A stretch of DNA of 64,000 nucleotides from Hemileia vastatrix (taxonomy: Eukaryota > Basidiomycota > Pucciniomycetes > Pucciniales > Zaghouaniaceae), in the NCBI GenBank assembly GCA_030280995.1, contig JASXTE010000014.1, positions 3,334,656-3,398,655 of the forward strand, read 5' to 3'. This document shows positions 1 to 11,961 of this stretch, in pieces (the stretch's first letter is position 1; the number at the start of each line of letters is the position of its first letter). The position numbers and the translations under genes were made by a program. Below the pieces are notes generated by a model. It ran no database searches. It was not told the DNA's origin and saw nothing but the letters and a program-made list of their open reading frames with translations.

Positions 1-3000
1 ATAACCTAACCAAAGCTCAAAAGGCTTTTTCTCAGTGACAGAATGAACAGTGCTATTATATGCAAATTCAAGACCAGGCAATAGGGTGACCCAGTCATGA
101 GTAAATCTGTCATTGTCTTTATATTCTAAACTAAAGGAACAATACCTTCTAATCATATCTTCCAGAGTTTGAATCATTCTCTCAGCTAGACCATCAGTCT
201 GAGGATGGTGAACTGTAGACAATTTTAACTCACAGCCACAAATATCCATCAAAGAGGTCCAAAACTCAGAAGTAAATTTTGGATCTCTATCAGAGATAAT
301 GGCTCTTGGAAAACCAATAATATCAAACATGGAAGACCACCATAAGAAAGCTAATTCTTTTGTGGATACATCTTTTTGGGTAGGAATAAATTTGCACATT
401 TTTGTGAATCTATCTACTATTACCCAACAAGAGTTAAAGCTGTCTTTACCTGCAACAGGAAGACCAGTGACAAAATCCAAGTTAATTATTTGCCAAGGAG
501 CATTAGGTGCTTCAATATGTTGTAATAACCCTGCTCTTTTCCCTGTCAACCTTTTAGATTTTTGGCAGGAATCACAAGATTCAACATATAATTGTGTCTT
601 CAGACATATTAGCCCACCAAGCAGTGTTTTTGATTCTAATCAATGTTTTTTCAAGATCAAAATGACCAGCTAATATGTCATCATGACAAAGTTTGAGGAT
701 AGTTTCTTTCATAGTAGGAGGAATTAAAATTAAGTTAGTAAGCTTTCTTCTATAATATATATAACCATCTTCAATAGAAAGCTTTCCTTTACTCAAAGCA
801 TTTTGATACTTTGCAGGAAGAGTTTTAATCAATGCTTGAATTGAAGCATTCTTAGGATCATTTAAGATAGTAACCAATTTATTTAAATCAGAATCCTTAT
901 CATATGAATCCAGTATTAATTGAAATAACTCTTCTTCCATATCAACTATAAATATACCATGGATATGAACAGTATCATCTTCAGGTACATAAGCAGGAGT
1001 TGAGTCATTATTTGGCAAAGGCAATCTGGACAGCATATCAACATTGGAGTGAACATTTCCAGCCCTATGGATAATTGTCATCCGTCCTCTGTATTCTTGA
1101 ACAGCAAGTTGCTACCTGAACATATGTCTATTAGGTGTTTTCAGGTTTAAGAGGGACTTCACAGCACTACAGTCAGTTACCAAATCAAACTTTTGGTCAT
1201 CTAGATAGTAATGAAGCTTCTCATGAGCCCAAACAACTGCTAAGCACTCTAATTGAGTGGCACCATATTTTAATTCACTATTTCTCAAGGTTCTTGAAAT
1301 ATAACAAATTACAACCTCTGAGGACTTATCATTAATAATTTGTTTCTGGTGAAGGGCAGCACCCATACCAACAAAGATAGCATCTGTATACAGGACAAAT
1401 GGTTTGTTAAAATCTGGAAGAGCTAAGATAGGGGCTGTCATTAAGCAAAGTTTTAATGTATCAAAAGCTTTTTGACAGTCAATATTCCAGATGAATGCAA
1501 CATCTTTCCTAGTTAGTTTGGTAAGAGGCAAGGCTATGACTTGATAATTTTTAATATATTGTCTATAATAGACACACATACCCAAAAAACTTTGGATTTC
1601 TCTTACAGAAGTTGGTGCCTTTACATTTTGAATAGCAGCAACTTTGTTGTGGTCTACACAAATTTGTAGGCCTGACACAACATGGCCAAGGACTTTCAAA
1701 GATTTAAAACCAAATTTACATTTTTCAAGGACAAGGTCATATTGATTTCATCCATTTTTTGGAAAACCCTATTTAAATGAACCATATGTTCATCAAAAGT
1801 TTTAGAAAAAACTATGATATCATCAATATACACCATGAGCCATCCCTCAATTATTTCCTGATGGAAAGTGTTATCCATGACTTTTTGAAAAACTGAAGGG
1901 GCATTTTTAGGGCCAAATGGCATTCTAACATACTTATATATTCCCATATAAGTAGCAATAAGCAAAACATTTTGAGAATTTTTCTCAACAGGAACTTGAT
2001 GATACCCTTTATTTCCATCCAGACAACTAATAAATTTTGCACCTTTCAAGGTAGCATGTATTGAATTTATTCTGGGCAAAGGATAAATATCATCAACAGT
2101 ATAAGTGTTTAATGCTCTGTAATCTCCACATAATCTAGCCTTATCTTTTTCATAAGAAATTAAGACTGGGGAGATGACACAATATTTGGGGGTGACATCC
2201 ACTTTCTCAATGATATTCATTTTTAATAATGTGGCAATAATATCTTCAATATCCTTTCCTTTTGTTGGAGAAGCAGGATATGGTTTTTTCTTAAGACTAG
2301 GAGGAATATCACTCAAGTTACAGGATAAGGTAATTTTCATTTCTTCCTGAACACTTCCTAAGACATGAGAACCATGAGCAAAAGCCATAGGGAAAGAGGT
2401 AATTGAGGCAATAATAGAATTGTTTTTTTCACTAGTTAACTGATCACCAAAAGAAGCAGTATTTATTTCATTTAATAAATCATCCATTTCAATTGTTTTT
2501 CTGCCTTTACACTGGATCAGTGAGTTACAAGACTTTAACAGGTGCCCAGACGGTTTTCTAGAGGAGGAAATTTTGAATTTCATTTTGCCATTCAATCCCA
2601 AGGTGAAGCAATTATTTGCTGGGTCCAATTTCACACCAAACATGGTTAAAATATCATTACCCATAATAAACCAATTGCTTAAATTATCATTTTTCATGAC
2701 AACAAATTCACAAATAGCTCTGACAAGGCCACCATTATATTTGAAGAATACGGAGGTTTTGTATTTGCCAATAGGAATTAAGGTAGAACCATACCCTCTC
2801 CATTTTTCAGAAGTTATAGGTAATAATTTCCTCAAATAATCCTTATCTACTAAAGCTAAAGATTTTTCAGACACCACACTTCCTCCAGCACCAGATTCAA
2901 GAACTACATCAAAATTTTTACCATTTTTTATAACAGGTGCTTTCAAAGGGGATATGGCTATAGAATTGTTAGTAATATTTTTAATTATTTCAGCATTTTC

Positions 3001-3501
3001 CACTGAAGATAAATCCAATACACATTCTTCAGATATATTATCTAAATAATGGACATCCTGTTCCAACATTAAAACATCTTTAACAGAGTCATTGTCATAG
3101 GAGATATTACTTTCACAGTCACTAGAAGAATTATTGACATCAATTTCAGCCTCATCAGTGTCTTCATTTTGTTCAACAAGATGAGTTTTCTTGTCACAAA
3201 AATGACCCTTTTTCCATGGTTTGTTACATTTATAACAAGTATTTGTTGCATATTTTTTAGGTGCATCTGGGGCAGAGGGTTTACCAGATTTTTCTGGGGG
3301 CTTTGTAGAGGGTTTATTTTGATCATGATAAGATTTACCAAGGTAATTCTTTGGTTCATATCTATGGTTGAGTAGTACCTTATTACAGATATTAATGAAA
3401 GAAGAATTTTCCCTTACATGCTCAGTTCTAGCTACAATTAAATCTCTAAGAGAATTTGGTAATTTATACAAGATTTTATCTCTCCAAATATCATAATCCA
3501 T
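1..3501 (-). pseudogene. pol: Element A pol: protease, RT, RNase H, integrase (decayed)
   Basis: One frame runs from 3501 to 1696 and holds a CYKCNKPWKKGHFC knuckle, a protease region where the usual D-T/S-G-A reads ESGAGGSVVS (the catalytic Asp is Glu), and an RT with VYIDDIIVFSK. Near 1725 a one-base shift moves pol to the frame of 1699-1112, which carries RNase H (YTDAIFVGMGAAL). A stop at about 1111 replaces a Trp codon of the conserved FRWQLAVQEY segment. Integrase starts in the same frame (HHCC: CHDDILAGHFD). Near 590 a short deletion shifts the frame again, and the integrase core (FVTGLP, SDRDPKF, GLAERMIQ) continues to base 1. Non-functional without doubt: catalytic change, stops and shifts. 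Confidence 0.93.
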
Positions 3502-5518
3502 CTTTGGATCAATTGCTCTCAGGATTTTTGTTACTTTCAGAAGAAAAACAATGGGTTTTTCAACAGAGGAGGATACATATCTAGTATTCTCATATAGTCT
3601 TTGCTGAGCTAACCTGAATTTTCAACCACCAAACTGATTCTCAATCAAGGATTTCCAATCATTCCATGTATAATGATTTTTATCTAAAAGAACAGATTCA
3701 TACCACATCAAGGCTACATTAGAAAATAAAGAAATCAGCTTAGAAACAATTTCCTCATCAGGTAGTTTATAAGATCTCTTTAAATTATCAATTCTTTGGA
3801 TAAAGTGTTTCTAATCAGAAGAAGAATCACCATCAAAGGTAGGATATTGGTCCAATTTAGGCCAATTTTTCTGACTACTGGGATGGTCCATTTTTTGGTT
3901 TGAATTATTCATCATTAATAATTCTTGAAGTTTAGCCAGGTGTTCAGAAATTTCATTATTTACAGAAACAGCTGGTACATGACCATCACAAGATTTTTTG
4001 CTAGTAGCAAAAGATTTTACAGACTCATTGTCAGTTTGTTTAATGGCTGAAATATGAGGAAGAAAGGAGGAACTCTGTTCAGGTTCTTTTTCTTTATTTT
4101 TATGCAGCTTATGGGCAGAAGTCTCATTTATACCATAATTATTGATGGTTAAGGTTGAAACTTTTTCCTGCAGGTCAGACACATAGTTTCTTATCCTTGG
4201 AATTTCAGACATTTGGTCATTTACTTTTGCAAGAGATAAAACATTTCTGTCCTCAGAAACTGTGTGTTTGGCACTCAGTGCATGGAAATCATTTTTTAGC
4301 TTTTTAAACTCATTTTGTAGAGATTTAATTTCACTTTTTAATGAATAATTTTCCTCAATAAGGGGTTTCAATTCACTCAAGGTTTTATGTAGATTGATAT
4401 TCTTATCTGAGATAGCTCTATGGTCACTCCTTATTTGTTTTTGTTGGCTAAAAACAATATTCAAGGTTTCTTTGATTTTAAAATAAGCTGTATCTTGTAC
4501 AGAAGAACTTACTTTACAATGCAAGTGCAAATTATTTAATCTATCACTCTCATGGATTAACACATCTCTCAAATGTTTGTCTTTTACAACATTAAAATCA
4601 AGGGTATCTTTCAATATTTCCTCAGAAGTTTTCTCAAGTAAGGTATAGACTTCAGGGGAAACAGAATCATTCTTAATTGCAAGAGAAGGATTAATTAAAG
4701 AAGTAGAAGTCAAATGTAAAGGTTCATCAAATGATAATTTGCTAATTACATCATTAGGGCTACTCATTAAAGGAAGTTGTATTTTTAAAGGTTTAACTGT
4801 TCTTTCACCAGAATCCACAAGATTACCTGAAGAAGCTTTTTTATTATACATTCCAACATGTTTATCAAACAAATTACTTACCATGGTAAGGGAGGAAACT
4901 TCCCCTGTGCCTTCTTTCTTCTGCCTCCCTGATAAAGATGGGGCTGAGGAGATGGATGGTAGGTTTGTGTCCTGGATGAGCCAGGGTGTTGAGCTGGTTG
5001 CTGAACATTCTTCTGGTAATGGCTCATCAAGTAAACCCATTTCCACTGTTCCACTTGCAGAGTGCTTTGATTTTGTGAAGGAGCTGGGTACCTGATTGGG
5101 CTGAGGTTGAGGCTGAGGCTGGGAGGCTGGGAAATGAGGAGTTTGAGCCTGTTTGGGATTTAACAATTCCTGCATCTGCTGCCAGAGTGTGTCTACCCTT
5201 GCCTTGTACTTCATGCTTTCTGCCTTCAGCTCTTTGATGTGACTGGACAGATTGTTTACTTGTTGGGTTAGAGGTATTATTTTTATTTTTATACCTTTGA
5301 GTTGATTTCCCTGATTTATTAGAGGTTTTACTTCTTTCAGAGGTGTTTGGTGAGGGGGGTTTTCCACTTCTCTTGCCATTTCCACGTTCTGAAGGTTTTT
5401 TGTCAGCTGAATCATTTCTGTAAGTTAATTTAGAAGAACCTACAGATTCAGTGTCATTATCCACTTCAATCTCATCCACATGTAAGTTATCCATGCTGCT
5501 AGCCGAACTATTGGACAT
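3502..5518 (-). pseudogene. gag: Element A gag (decayed)
   Basis: Starts at ATG 5518 (MSNSSASSMDN..., matching MTDQSASS... of D and MTDQGASA... of B). The Gag frame stops at 5027 after an indel; the downstream Gag frame is then carried by the reading frame that began at 5415 in +1 register. It holds long coiled-coil stretches (roughly 4100-4650) and the conserved NWPKLDQYPTFDGDSSSD segment before a stop at 3811, where the other elements have Trp. A further TGA lies near 3628. Capsid-like sequence continues in the same frame into pol, so Gag and Pol were a single open frame, as in C and D. Confidence 0.85.
4878..5415 (-). CDS. Overlapping +1 reading frame in element A gag (broken)
   Basis: In +1 register to the Gag start, from ATG 5415, lies a heptad-rich peptide (LTQQVNNLSSHIKELKAE) that aligns with the overlapping frame of D (LPQQVKILSTHIKELRTE). 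After about 5140 an indel moves the equivalent of the C-terminal part into the third frame, where one reads VEQWKW, then YQGGRRKK, and finally PW followed by TAA at 4878-4880. The parts match the peptide seen intact in C and D. Function unknown; broken in this copy. Confidence 0.55.
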
Positions 5519-6202
5519 TTAAACTGTTAAAATAGAATCAAAAAAAAATTTCAATGATTCAAATTGTTAATTCAAAATAAAATTTATTGAGTTTTAACAA
5601 TAAAAAATTTTTAATTATTATCAAAAAATCAATTAATTAAAAAAAATGTAATACAAATAAATGTCATTACAATTCTTTATTAAGAATTAACAGTAATTAA
5701 AATGGGACCAACCAATAAAGGTTTAAGAAGTCAACCAAAATAATTAATACCAAAATTAATATAATGGTAAAATTGGGACTAAGTACTGAGTACTATTATG
5801 GTCAACCAATATACAAAAAATAATAATAAAATTAATTTAATAATTTATTAAATATTAATTTTCTTCTAGGACTAAGAGTTTTACTCTATTATGGTCAACT
5901 AGGAAAAAAAAATTAAAAAATAATGAACACTTACACTCAGTGAATCAGCAATTAAGCCACAAACACTGTTATTGCAGTAAAAATATAATAATATGAGTGA
6001 GAGGTGCAAAGGTTAACTTACTATAGTGATTGTAAAATCACTTCAAAATAATATATGAATTAATTTAATATAAACCTAAAAGATCAAACCCAAGTTCGAA
6101 ACACGGTCACAGCAAAAGTTTCTTTTTGGCTGGGTGGTCCGTGCATTATGTTGTTTGTCACAAGTATTGGTATTGTCGTTGTTGTTCAAAAAGGCTCCGA
6201 CT
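5519..6202 (-). other. Leader of element A with TTGAC/GTCC motif copies
   Basis: Untranslated leader between the 5' LTR and gag. On the minus strand it has several copies of GGTTGAC or AGTTGAC followed 10-30 bases later by TAGTCC or GGTCC. These match the leader repeats of B and D, for instance the CTAGTTGACCATAATAG...CTTAGTCCTAGAAG block near 5870-5910. No gene is visible on either strand. Confidence 0.6.
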
Positions 6203-7078
6203 TGTCAGCCAGTTGTCTAGAAGATCGGAATGAAAGTGGAATAGGAAGAAAGAAGATTATGGAGAATAAAATAAATAAAATGATAAAAACAATTTAAGTT
6301 ATTTTAAGGGGGGGCAATGACTAATTACTTGAGAGTTGACACAGTAGTAAGGTCTTTTAAATTATAATATATTTATTTTTAAGTAAGTATTATTTTCCCT
6401 GCGTGGCAAACACTTTTATTACTATTAGACTTAATGCAACCTGTAGTTAGTTATATAAAATTTAAATTAGAATTGTACTACTAATAAAAATAATATTAAA
6501 CATATTATATTTAAAAAAATATGTTCAAGTTTGATTGCATAGTAAGTGATGGGTTAAGGGGGATTATCCAAGGCCCTTTTATAGACCAAGGGACCCCTGA
6601 AGCGCCAACAACCAATAATTACAAAATAGAAATAGCTAAAACAAAAGATAACAGAGTAGAAATGAAACATGACTATCAAGAGAAAAATATGAAACAATTA
6701 ACTAAAACCCGTGAGTAATTAATCCTTTTCGCACCATAACTTCCCAAAACACTTAATTAAAATAATTATTAACCAAGTAAGTCTGAAACATGAGAAAAAT
6801 GAGTAAAATAATCAAAAACAGACATTATAGTGACATGTAAAGGTTTTAAGTAAAACAAATAAAATTATTTTCATGCCAAAAATTCATGTAATAAATTAAA
6901 TCCAGTTTAAAGCAATTTTAATTAGTTGTTTTAATTATGTAATTAATTCAATCATTAGTTTAATTTTACTTATGTATACTATTTGTGTACTCTAATTTAT
7001 TGCTCCCATGTATAGTCCATGTGTTTAAAATAACTTATAAGTACTTTTTACTCATTCCTGGGGATATCCAGGCTGACA
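6203..7078 (-). repeat. 5' LTR of element A
   Basis: On the minus strand it begins TGTCAGCCTGGATATCCCC at 7078 and ends ...GGCTGACA at 6203, so it has the TG...CA ends with a short inverted repeat. The start is nearly the same as the LTR start of element C. The split solo LTR at 36702-37518 is a homologue of its 3' half. A TATA box lies inside. Confidence 0.88.
6576..6583 (-). promoter_or_regulatory. TATA box in LTR of element A
   Basis: The minus strand reads GGTCTATAAAAGGGCC here, a canonical TATA box inside the LTR, oriented to transcribe gag-pol. Confidence 0.6.
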
Positions 7079-7761
7079 TAAAAGATGCCCCACAGCCATT
7101 TGATTAGTTGTACCCCCGACATCATACCCACATCCAATTTCACCTTGATGTGGAATGCACAAGATAAGAAATTGTAAATAAACTTGAAAATTTTTTGAAA
7201 AATTTGAAAATATAATAACAAAAAATAGAAATGATCAGTGGGTTGGCTCCCTCCAATTTGTAAAAATGATTAGAGACCACCAGTGATCATTATCTCAGAG
7301 CAATTAATTTTTAATAACTTTAAAATGAAAATAAAATAAAATTCTAACATAAAAAAATCAAAAATAAATTTCATAAATTAAAAATAAAACATAAAACAAA
7401 TCCTTGAATCTGGCTTCAAATGAGCGTATTTTTTTGATGTTTTGTTGATCCAGTTTAGAGTCTTAGTGGGCTTCCTGTATAACAAAAAAAATCCAGGATT
7501 AAACTAGAAACAGGGAAAATATGGTAACAAGCATTGTGGGGTAATTTTGTATAGATCAGGAAGCCCATCAATTACCCCCAAACTTTCCAATATTTAAATT
7601 TAGAAGGTTCCCCTGTGAACACTTCTACCAAAAATAATTACATTCCAACACAATTATTCACCATAAGCTTTTACCCTTTGATTCTAATGATAAATAGTTT
7701 TAGCAATAGCTTTTAGTTTATACTCTATTGCAGAGTAAATCTTCTTTAAACAATGATAAAG
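7079..7761. other. AT-rich stretch without a gene
   Basis: Flank of element A. No reading frame with recognisable protein similarity and no convincing repeat structure other than A/T runs. Confidence 0.5.
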
Positions 7762-7871
7762 TAGTTTATCCTCATTTTGGAGGAAATCTTCTAAACGATA
7801 GTTGGTAGTTTATCCTCATTTTGGAGGAAATCTTCTAAACGATAGTTGGTAGTTTATCCTCATTTTGGAGT
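7762..7871. repeat. Tandem repeat, 44-bp unit, 2.5 copies
   Basis: The unit starting TAGTTTATCCTCATTTTGG begins at 7762, 7806 and 7850. The copies are essentially identical; the third is cut after 22 bases. It sits just left of the gypsy integrase fragment. Confidence 0.9.
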
Positions 7872-7977
7872 TATACTTTGGCACACCTAGTGCCCCTAGG
7901 ATAAAAACTCTTAACTTGATCAGCTCTACCCTCTTCTTTAAAACAACCCCATCCAACTCTTCTAACACATATGAACC

Positions 7978-8815
7978 TTAAGATACCTGTTCTCTAACTC
8001 GGTATTCTCCATTCCACCTACCTGCAAAAATTTTACCCCACTGACTTTCCACAGTCCTATTATACACCAAAACCATATCTCCAGTTTTTGGAGGATTCCG
8101 TAAACTATAAGCCAACCTCTTATCCCAATATCTGACTGACTGATTCCTAATATTCATCATTTTTTAATATGCCCTTTCTAGAGTTTCTTCTTTCTTTTCT
8201 AACTGAACCATTCTTGAACATAATAATTCTTCAGTATTTTTAACCACATCCCAATCTACTCCAAGATATGATTCAGCCTCTCAATCAACTGGTAAAACAG
8301 CTTTCTGACCAAGAACTAGCTCATATGTTGAATATCCAGTTTTTGTTTTGGCAGTGATTTTGTCAGGAAATAAAACTAATGGTAAATAGTGCCTCCACTT
8401 TTCAGCACTTGATCCACACATTTTAATCAAATAATCCTTAATAATTTGATGCCATATTTCTGCCATTCCTTCAGCCTCAATATAATATGGGGTTTCTACC
8501 CTAACCTTTGATCTAAATTTTGATATAGCCTTTCTAAACTCTGTTCCAAATTCAGGACCTCCATCAACCATTACCAACTTCATCACTCCATACCTATATA
8601 CCCAATTTTTTATCAAAAAATCTGCTTCATTCCTGGAATTTAAATTAATGAGAGGCACTGCCTCTACCCAACCAGATAAGTCATCTCTGGATACAATCAA
8701 ATATTTATATCTCCCCTCCTTAATATGAACAGCATACAAACCAACCCTACCAAAAAATGTATTTTCCCTGGCTGCATGTCCAAGTTCTTTTGGCCTTGAA
8801 TAACTTCTTCTTTGA
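7978..8815 (-). pseudogene. Gypsy integrase fragment (different lineage from A-D)
   Basis: The minus strand encodes part of an integrase: a degraded zinc-finger end (AKRTWTC), the core with DLSGWVEAVPL, DGGPEFGTEF and AEGMAEIWH, then ELVLGQKAVLPVD. A C-terminal segment follows (DKRLAYSLRNPPKTGDMVLVY and ESQWGKIFAGRWNGEYRV). The core ends at a stop near 8281 (8281-8739 is open) and the C-terminal part is 7978-8160. No RT, Gag or LTR adjoins, so it is a relic. The sequence type is common in basidiomycete gypsy elements and distinct from the chromoviruses elsewhere in the window. Confidence 0.85.
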
Positions 8816-8829
8816 CATTCTTTTCATGA

Positions 8830-9344
8830 CTGAGCCCATGGGGGAAGGGGGGATGATGGGGGGTAAAAGACAAAAGAAAGAAAAATATTGGTATAGCCTT
8901 GAAAAACAAAAAAAGCACTTACAGGACAAAAAAATAACAAAAACAGAAATAAAATAAGAATTAGCAAATATAAAAATAAAAATGAAAAAAATGAATTACC
9001 TGGAGAGATGATTTGAGAAAATATTGGACTTCAAAATCTTTGAGGGATGCTTGAGGAGAAGAGGAAAAGTATATGAGGGATGAAAGAAAAAAAATGGCTG
9101 AAAAATTATGTGATAGCTAGAAATATGTGATTTCATGTTGAGGTGGTGAATTGAGAGTGAGGAAGGCATGACTCTTATATGGTATAAAATGTAAATGATG
9201 TATGATTTTTTGAGTTTTAAAGTGTTATGCTTCAGAGTGCTGTTTATGAATGGAATGATACTCAAAAATCAGTGAAATGAGAGATTATGGTGAAATCATC
9301 ACTTCTGGTTGAGGAAGTACGGATTTGACAGAACTGACACCCCC
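8830..9344 (-). repeat. Repeat copy related to 59990-60385, with a TIR-like end
   Basis: The minus strand of 8830-9165 aligns along its length with the plus strand of about 60012-60385. Shared blocks include CTCAACATGAAATCACAT, a CATCTC[T/C]CCAGGTA block and TTGTCCTGTAAGTGC. The right edge at 9336-9344 reads gacaccccc followed by TA, a near match to the gataccccc terminus of the Harbinger-like elements. The long open frames here are pyrimidine- or purine-rich shadows. Confidence 0.55.
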
Positions 9345-11138
9345 TAATGTAATTCTTCTCATATATCTCCTTTCAATCATTGGTTCCATTCTCCTACATC
9401 CAAGCATCACAGATTTTCTCCTAGTACATCCTCCAGTGTTTTTTCATGATAGAAATTTACAATAATCTCTCAAGCATCTGACTACACCACATCAGAATAC
9501 AAATAGTAAGTAATATACAATTTGAAACCTAAATAAAGTACTTGTAACCTTTCATTAACTGTTTTTCTTACTTTTATAACTAATAAATTTGTTTTTAAAC
9601 TTAAATTTTCCCCTCTCCTTGAAATAAAAAATACACAGTTGTCAGGGTGTAAGCTACATTCCTCTTACTAATCCAGAAATACCTTAGTTTTTCTTCTAAC
9701 ACTACTTGATGCTAGTTTCAAATCCCTATCCTATTGATAACATTTACCCAACTATATACACCCATAAAGTACTTTCTTCACTAATTTTATATTGTCTCTA
9801 AGCTTTACATGCTTGTTAACTAAGCCTTTTATCCTTCAAACAAATAGATTTACATTATTCATGACACAAAAATATAACTTAATCTTTATTCACATAGTTA
9901 ATATCCCAAAATCTTCTGAGCTCCATATTTCATGCAGTAAAACTCAATATGACACAAAAATGTATACCAACTTCTGTGCTTCCATTACATATTTTTTCAT
10001 GTGTTGTTGTAAAATGTGTACCACACCCTTATAAAAAATAAATCTGAGCTATAATTTGAACATAACTAGGTAATTGTTGTACATCTTGATAAAATAAATA
10101 GGGTTTATAAAATTTCTCACTGTAGATAGTCCTATAGTGCTAGATTTAAGCCTTGACCAAGATATTTGGAGATAAATTAGATAGAAAAACCCCTTTCACT
10201 TTTAAAATTCAAGTGAGATCAACTTTTTAAAGTAATTTGAACTTGTAGTACCTATTTCACCCTAACCAACACTCTTGACTTCTTTACAAGTCAAGATAGT
10301 TTTCAATTGAAAGACTACATTGATACAAGAAATATAAGATTTAGAGATGAATAGTTAAAAGGTAAATGTTCCCAGATATACTTATTAGATGGTGGATAAA
10401 GCTAACCCAACCAATCTACACTCTATGTACTAAATCCCCATACACAGATCTATAAAAATGTAACTAAAATGAGTATTCCATAGGGGGAAGATCCCTGAAC
10501 TAGATGTCTAGTTCAATTTTTGGTTTCAGAGTACAACTCTGGGTCTAATTTTTGGAGTGACTCTGTTTTACCCCACCTTACTTTTTTGGTTTTCTGACAT
10601 TTGAATCTCCTTGGCTCATGTCCTCTCATCTTTATGGATTCCTCCAAAAATTCTATTTGCACATTCTATTCCCTTCTCTTACAAGCATACCCACACCACA
10701 CATTTTTCCCCCCATGTTCTACATATAAAAATGCCCAAGCAACTATACCAATAAACTTCTCAGCTTTTTAAAACAAAGGGGGAAGCTTGAAACTCTCAAA
10801 ATACTACCCAAAACACATGCAAACAATTTAAATTGCATAAGCCCCACAAACAACACCAAAGAACCATAAAAAAACTAATAAAATCAATAATGCCTGAAAT
10901 AAAAATATAAAAATAACACAAAAATTCTTGGAAAGCATAGGGCTATCAAATAGAACCTATCAGGGATTAATCCTGAAACAACTTAAACCCCTAAAAACCC
11001 CAAAAAACTAATTAAATCCCAATAATATTACAAATATTCACAACCAATCGCCATTTAAAATAGCTACCAAAATATCTCAAAATATGTAGAAAAAAGGCAC
11101 TATCCATGTTTATACACCATATTTCCTCCACTGTGATA
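9345..11138. other. AT-rich intergenic stretch
   Basis: No convincing gene on either strand. The block 10490-10720 resembles 47825-48240 (shared CTGGGTCTAATTT/CTGGGTCTG and following pyrimidine-rich text), so it probably holds an old repeat. The rest is unremarkable. Confidence 0.45.
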
Positions 11139-11143
11139 GATCT

Positions 11144-11961
11144 TGTCAGCCAGGCTGCTAGACTTACCCAGTGAAATAATTAATTATTTCTTGGGATGAA
11201 GCCACACCTTTAAATTTTTTCTATTATTATTAATTTTATTTACTTTAAGTTTACACGTAATAAATTAACTAGTTACAAAGAGGTAAATTTAGTAGAAATT
11301 TAAAATTAATTTTAATTGTCCTATATATACTTTATTTTTATTTTTCTAACACCGTGCTCAAATGACAGTTAAGGGAAATAAAAATTAAAATATTAAAATA
11401 AGAAAAGTTTTTTATTTCAAATATAATTTAAAATAAAAATAGATATGTACAAAAAAATCAAATTACTTATTTAAAAATAACAAGTACTGGAATTTTTAAA
11501 TAAAGATATTTCTTTTGACATATACAGTAAATAGAATATTCTAAAATATTTTTATAGAACCATTCTTTAATTTGAAATGTTCTTTCTTCTGGAAATTTCT
11601 TTCCCTCTCTCATACACTTTTATTTAGGATTTTTTACTCTGTCACCTGTATCTCCTTTGCCTATATAAGGTCTCCCTTTCTGGTTGTTTTTGGACATTCA
11701 TTACTGACTTATTATTTTATTTAAACATCACTACAAACAACTATTTATTACTATTACTTATTGTTTTTTTAAATATTTACTACTATTTAATTATAAAAAC
11801 ATCAATTATTATAATATTTATAATAATTTTTACCTCTATAATTTGAGTATATGAAATAGGAGAAAAAATAATATGCACTTTGGCCATGAGACCCCAAAAC
11901 TCCACCTATCACTGCCATTGGACCTCCGTTTAAACCTTCTAGACCGAAATCCCCCTTGAAA
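11144..11961 (+). repeat. 5' LTR of element B
   Basis: Starts TGTCAGCCAGGCTGCTAG and ends ...CCCTTGAAA, where D has the canonical ...CCTTGACA. It is closely similar to 18995-20007 once the insertion there is removed. A TATATAA box lies at 11662-11668. Confidence 0.9.
11662..11668 (+). promoter_or_regulatory. TATA box in 5' LTR of element B
   Basis: GCCTATATAAGGTCTCC in the LTR, repeated in the 3' LTR as GCCTATATAAGGCCTCC. Position and orientation fit initiation of the genomic transcript. Confidence 0.55.

Larger units (their letters stand above)
1..7078 (-). mobile_element. Ty3/gypsy chromovirus A (partial, truncated by window edge)
   Basis: Minus-strand LTR retrotransposon. Reading leftward: 5' LTR (6203-7078), leader (5519-6202), gag (about 3502-5518), pol down to base 1. 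The end of the integrase, the chromodomain and the 3' LTR lie outside the window, so its target duplication cannot be checked. The first ~100 bases of its LTR are close to those of element C, while its proteins are closest to B and D. It carries stops and at least three frameshifts, so it is an inactive copy. Confidence 0.93.

Noticed and set aside
1135..1335. Plus-strand ORFs across elements A and F (e.g. 299-673, 1135-1335, 2573-2839, 4739-5095)
   Set aside because: They mirror minus-strand pol and gag coding sequence and have no independent similarity.
7762..7871. CRISPR-like array
   Set aside because: The 44-bp units are directly adjacent with no spacers, and the DNA is eukaryotic.
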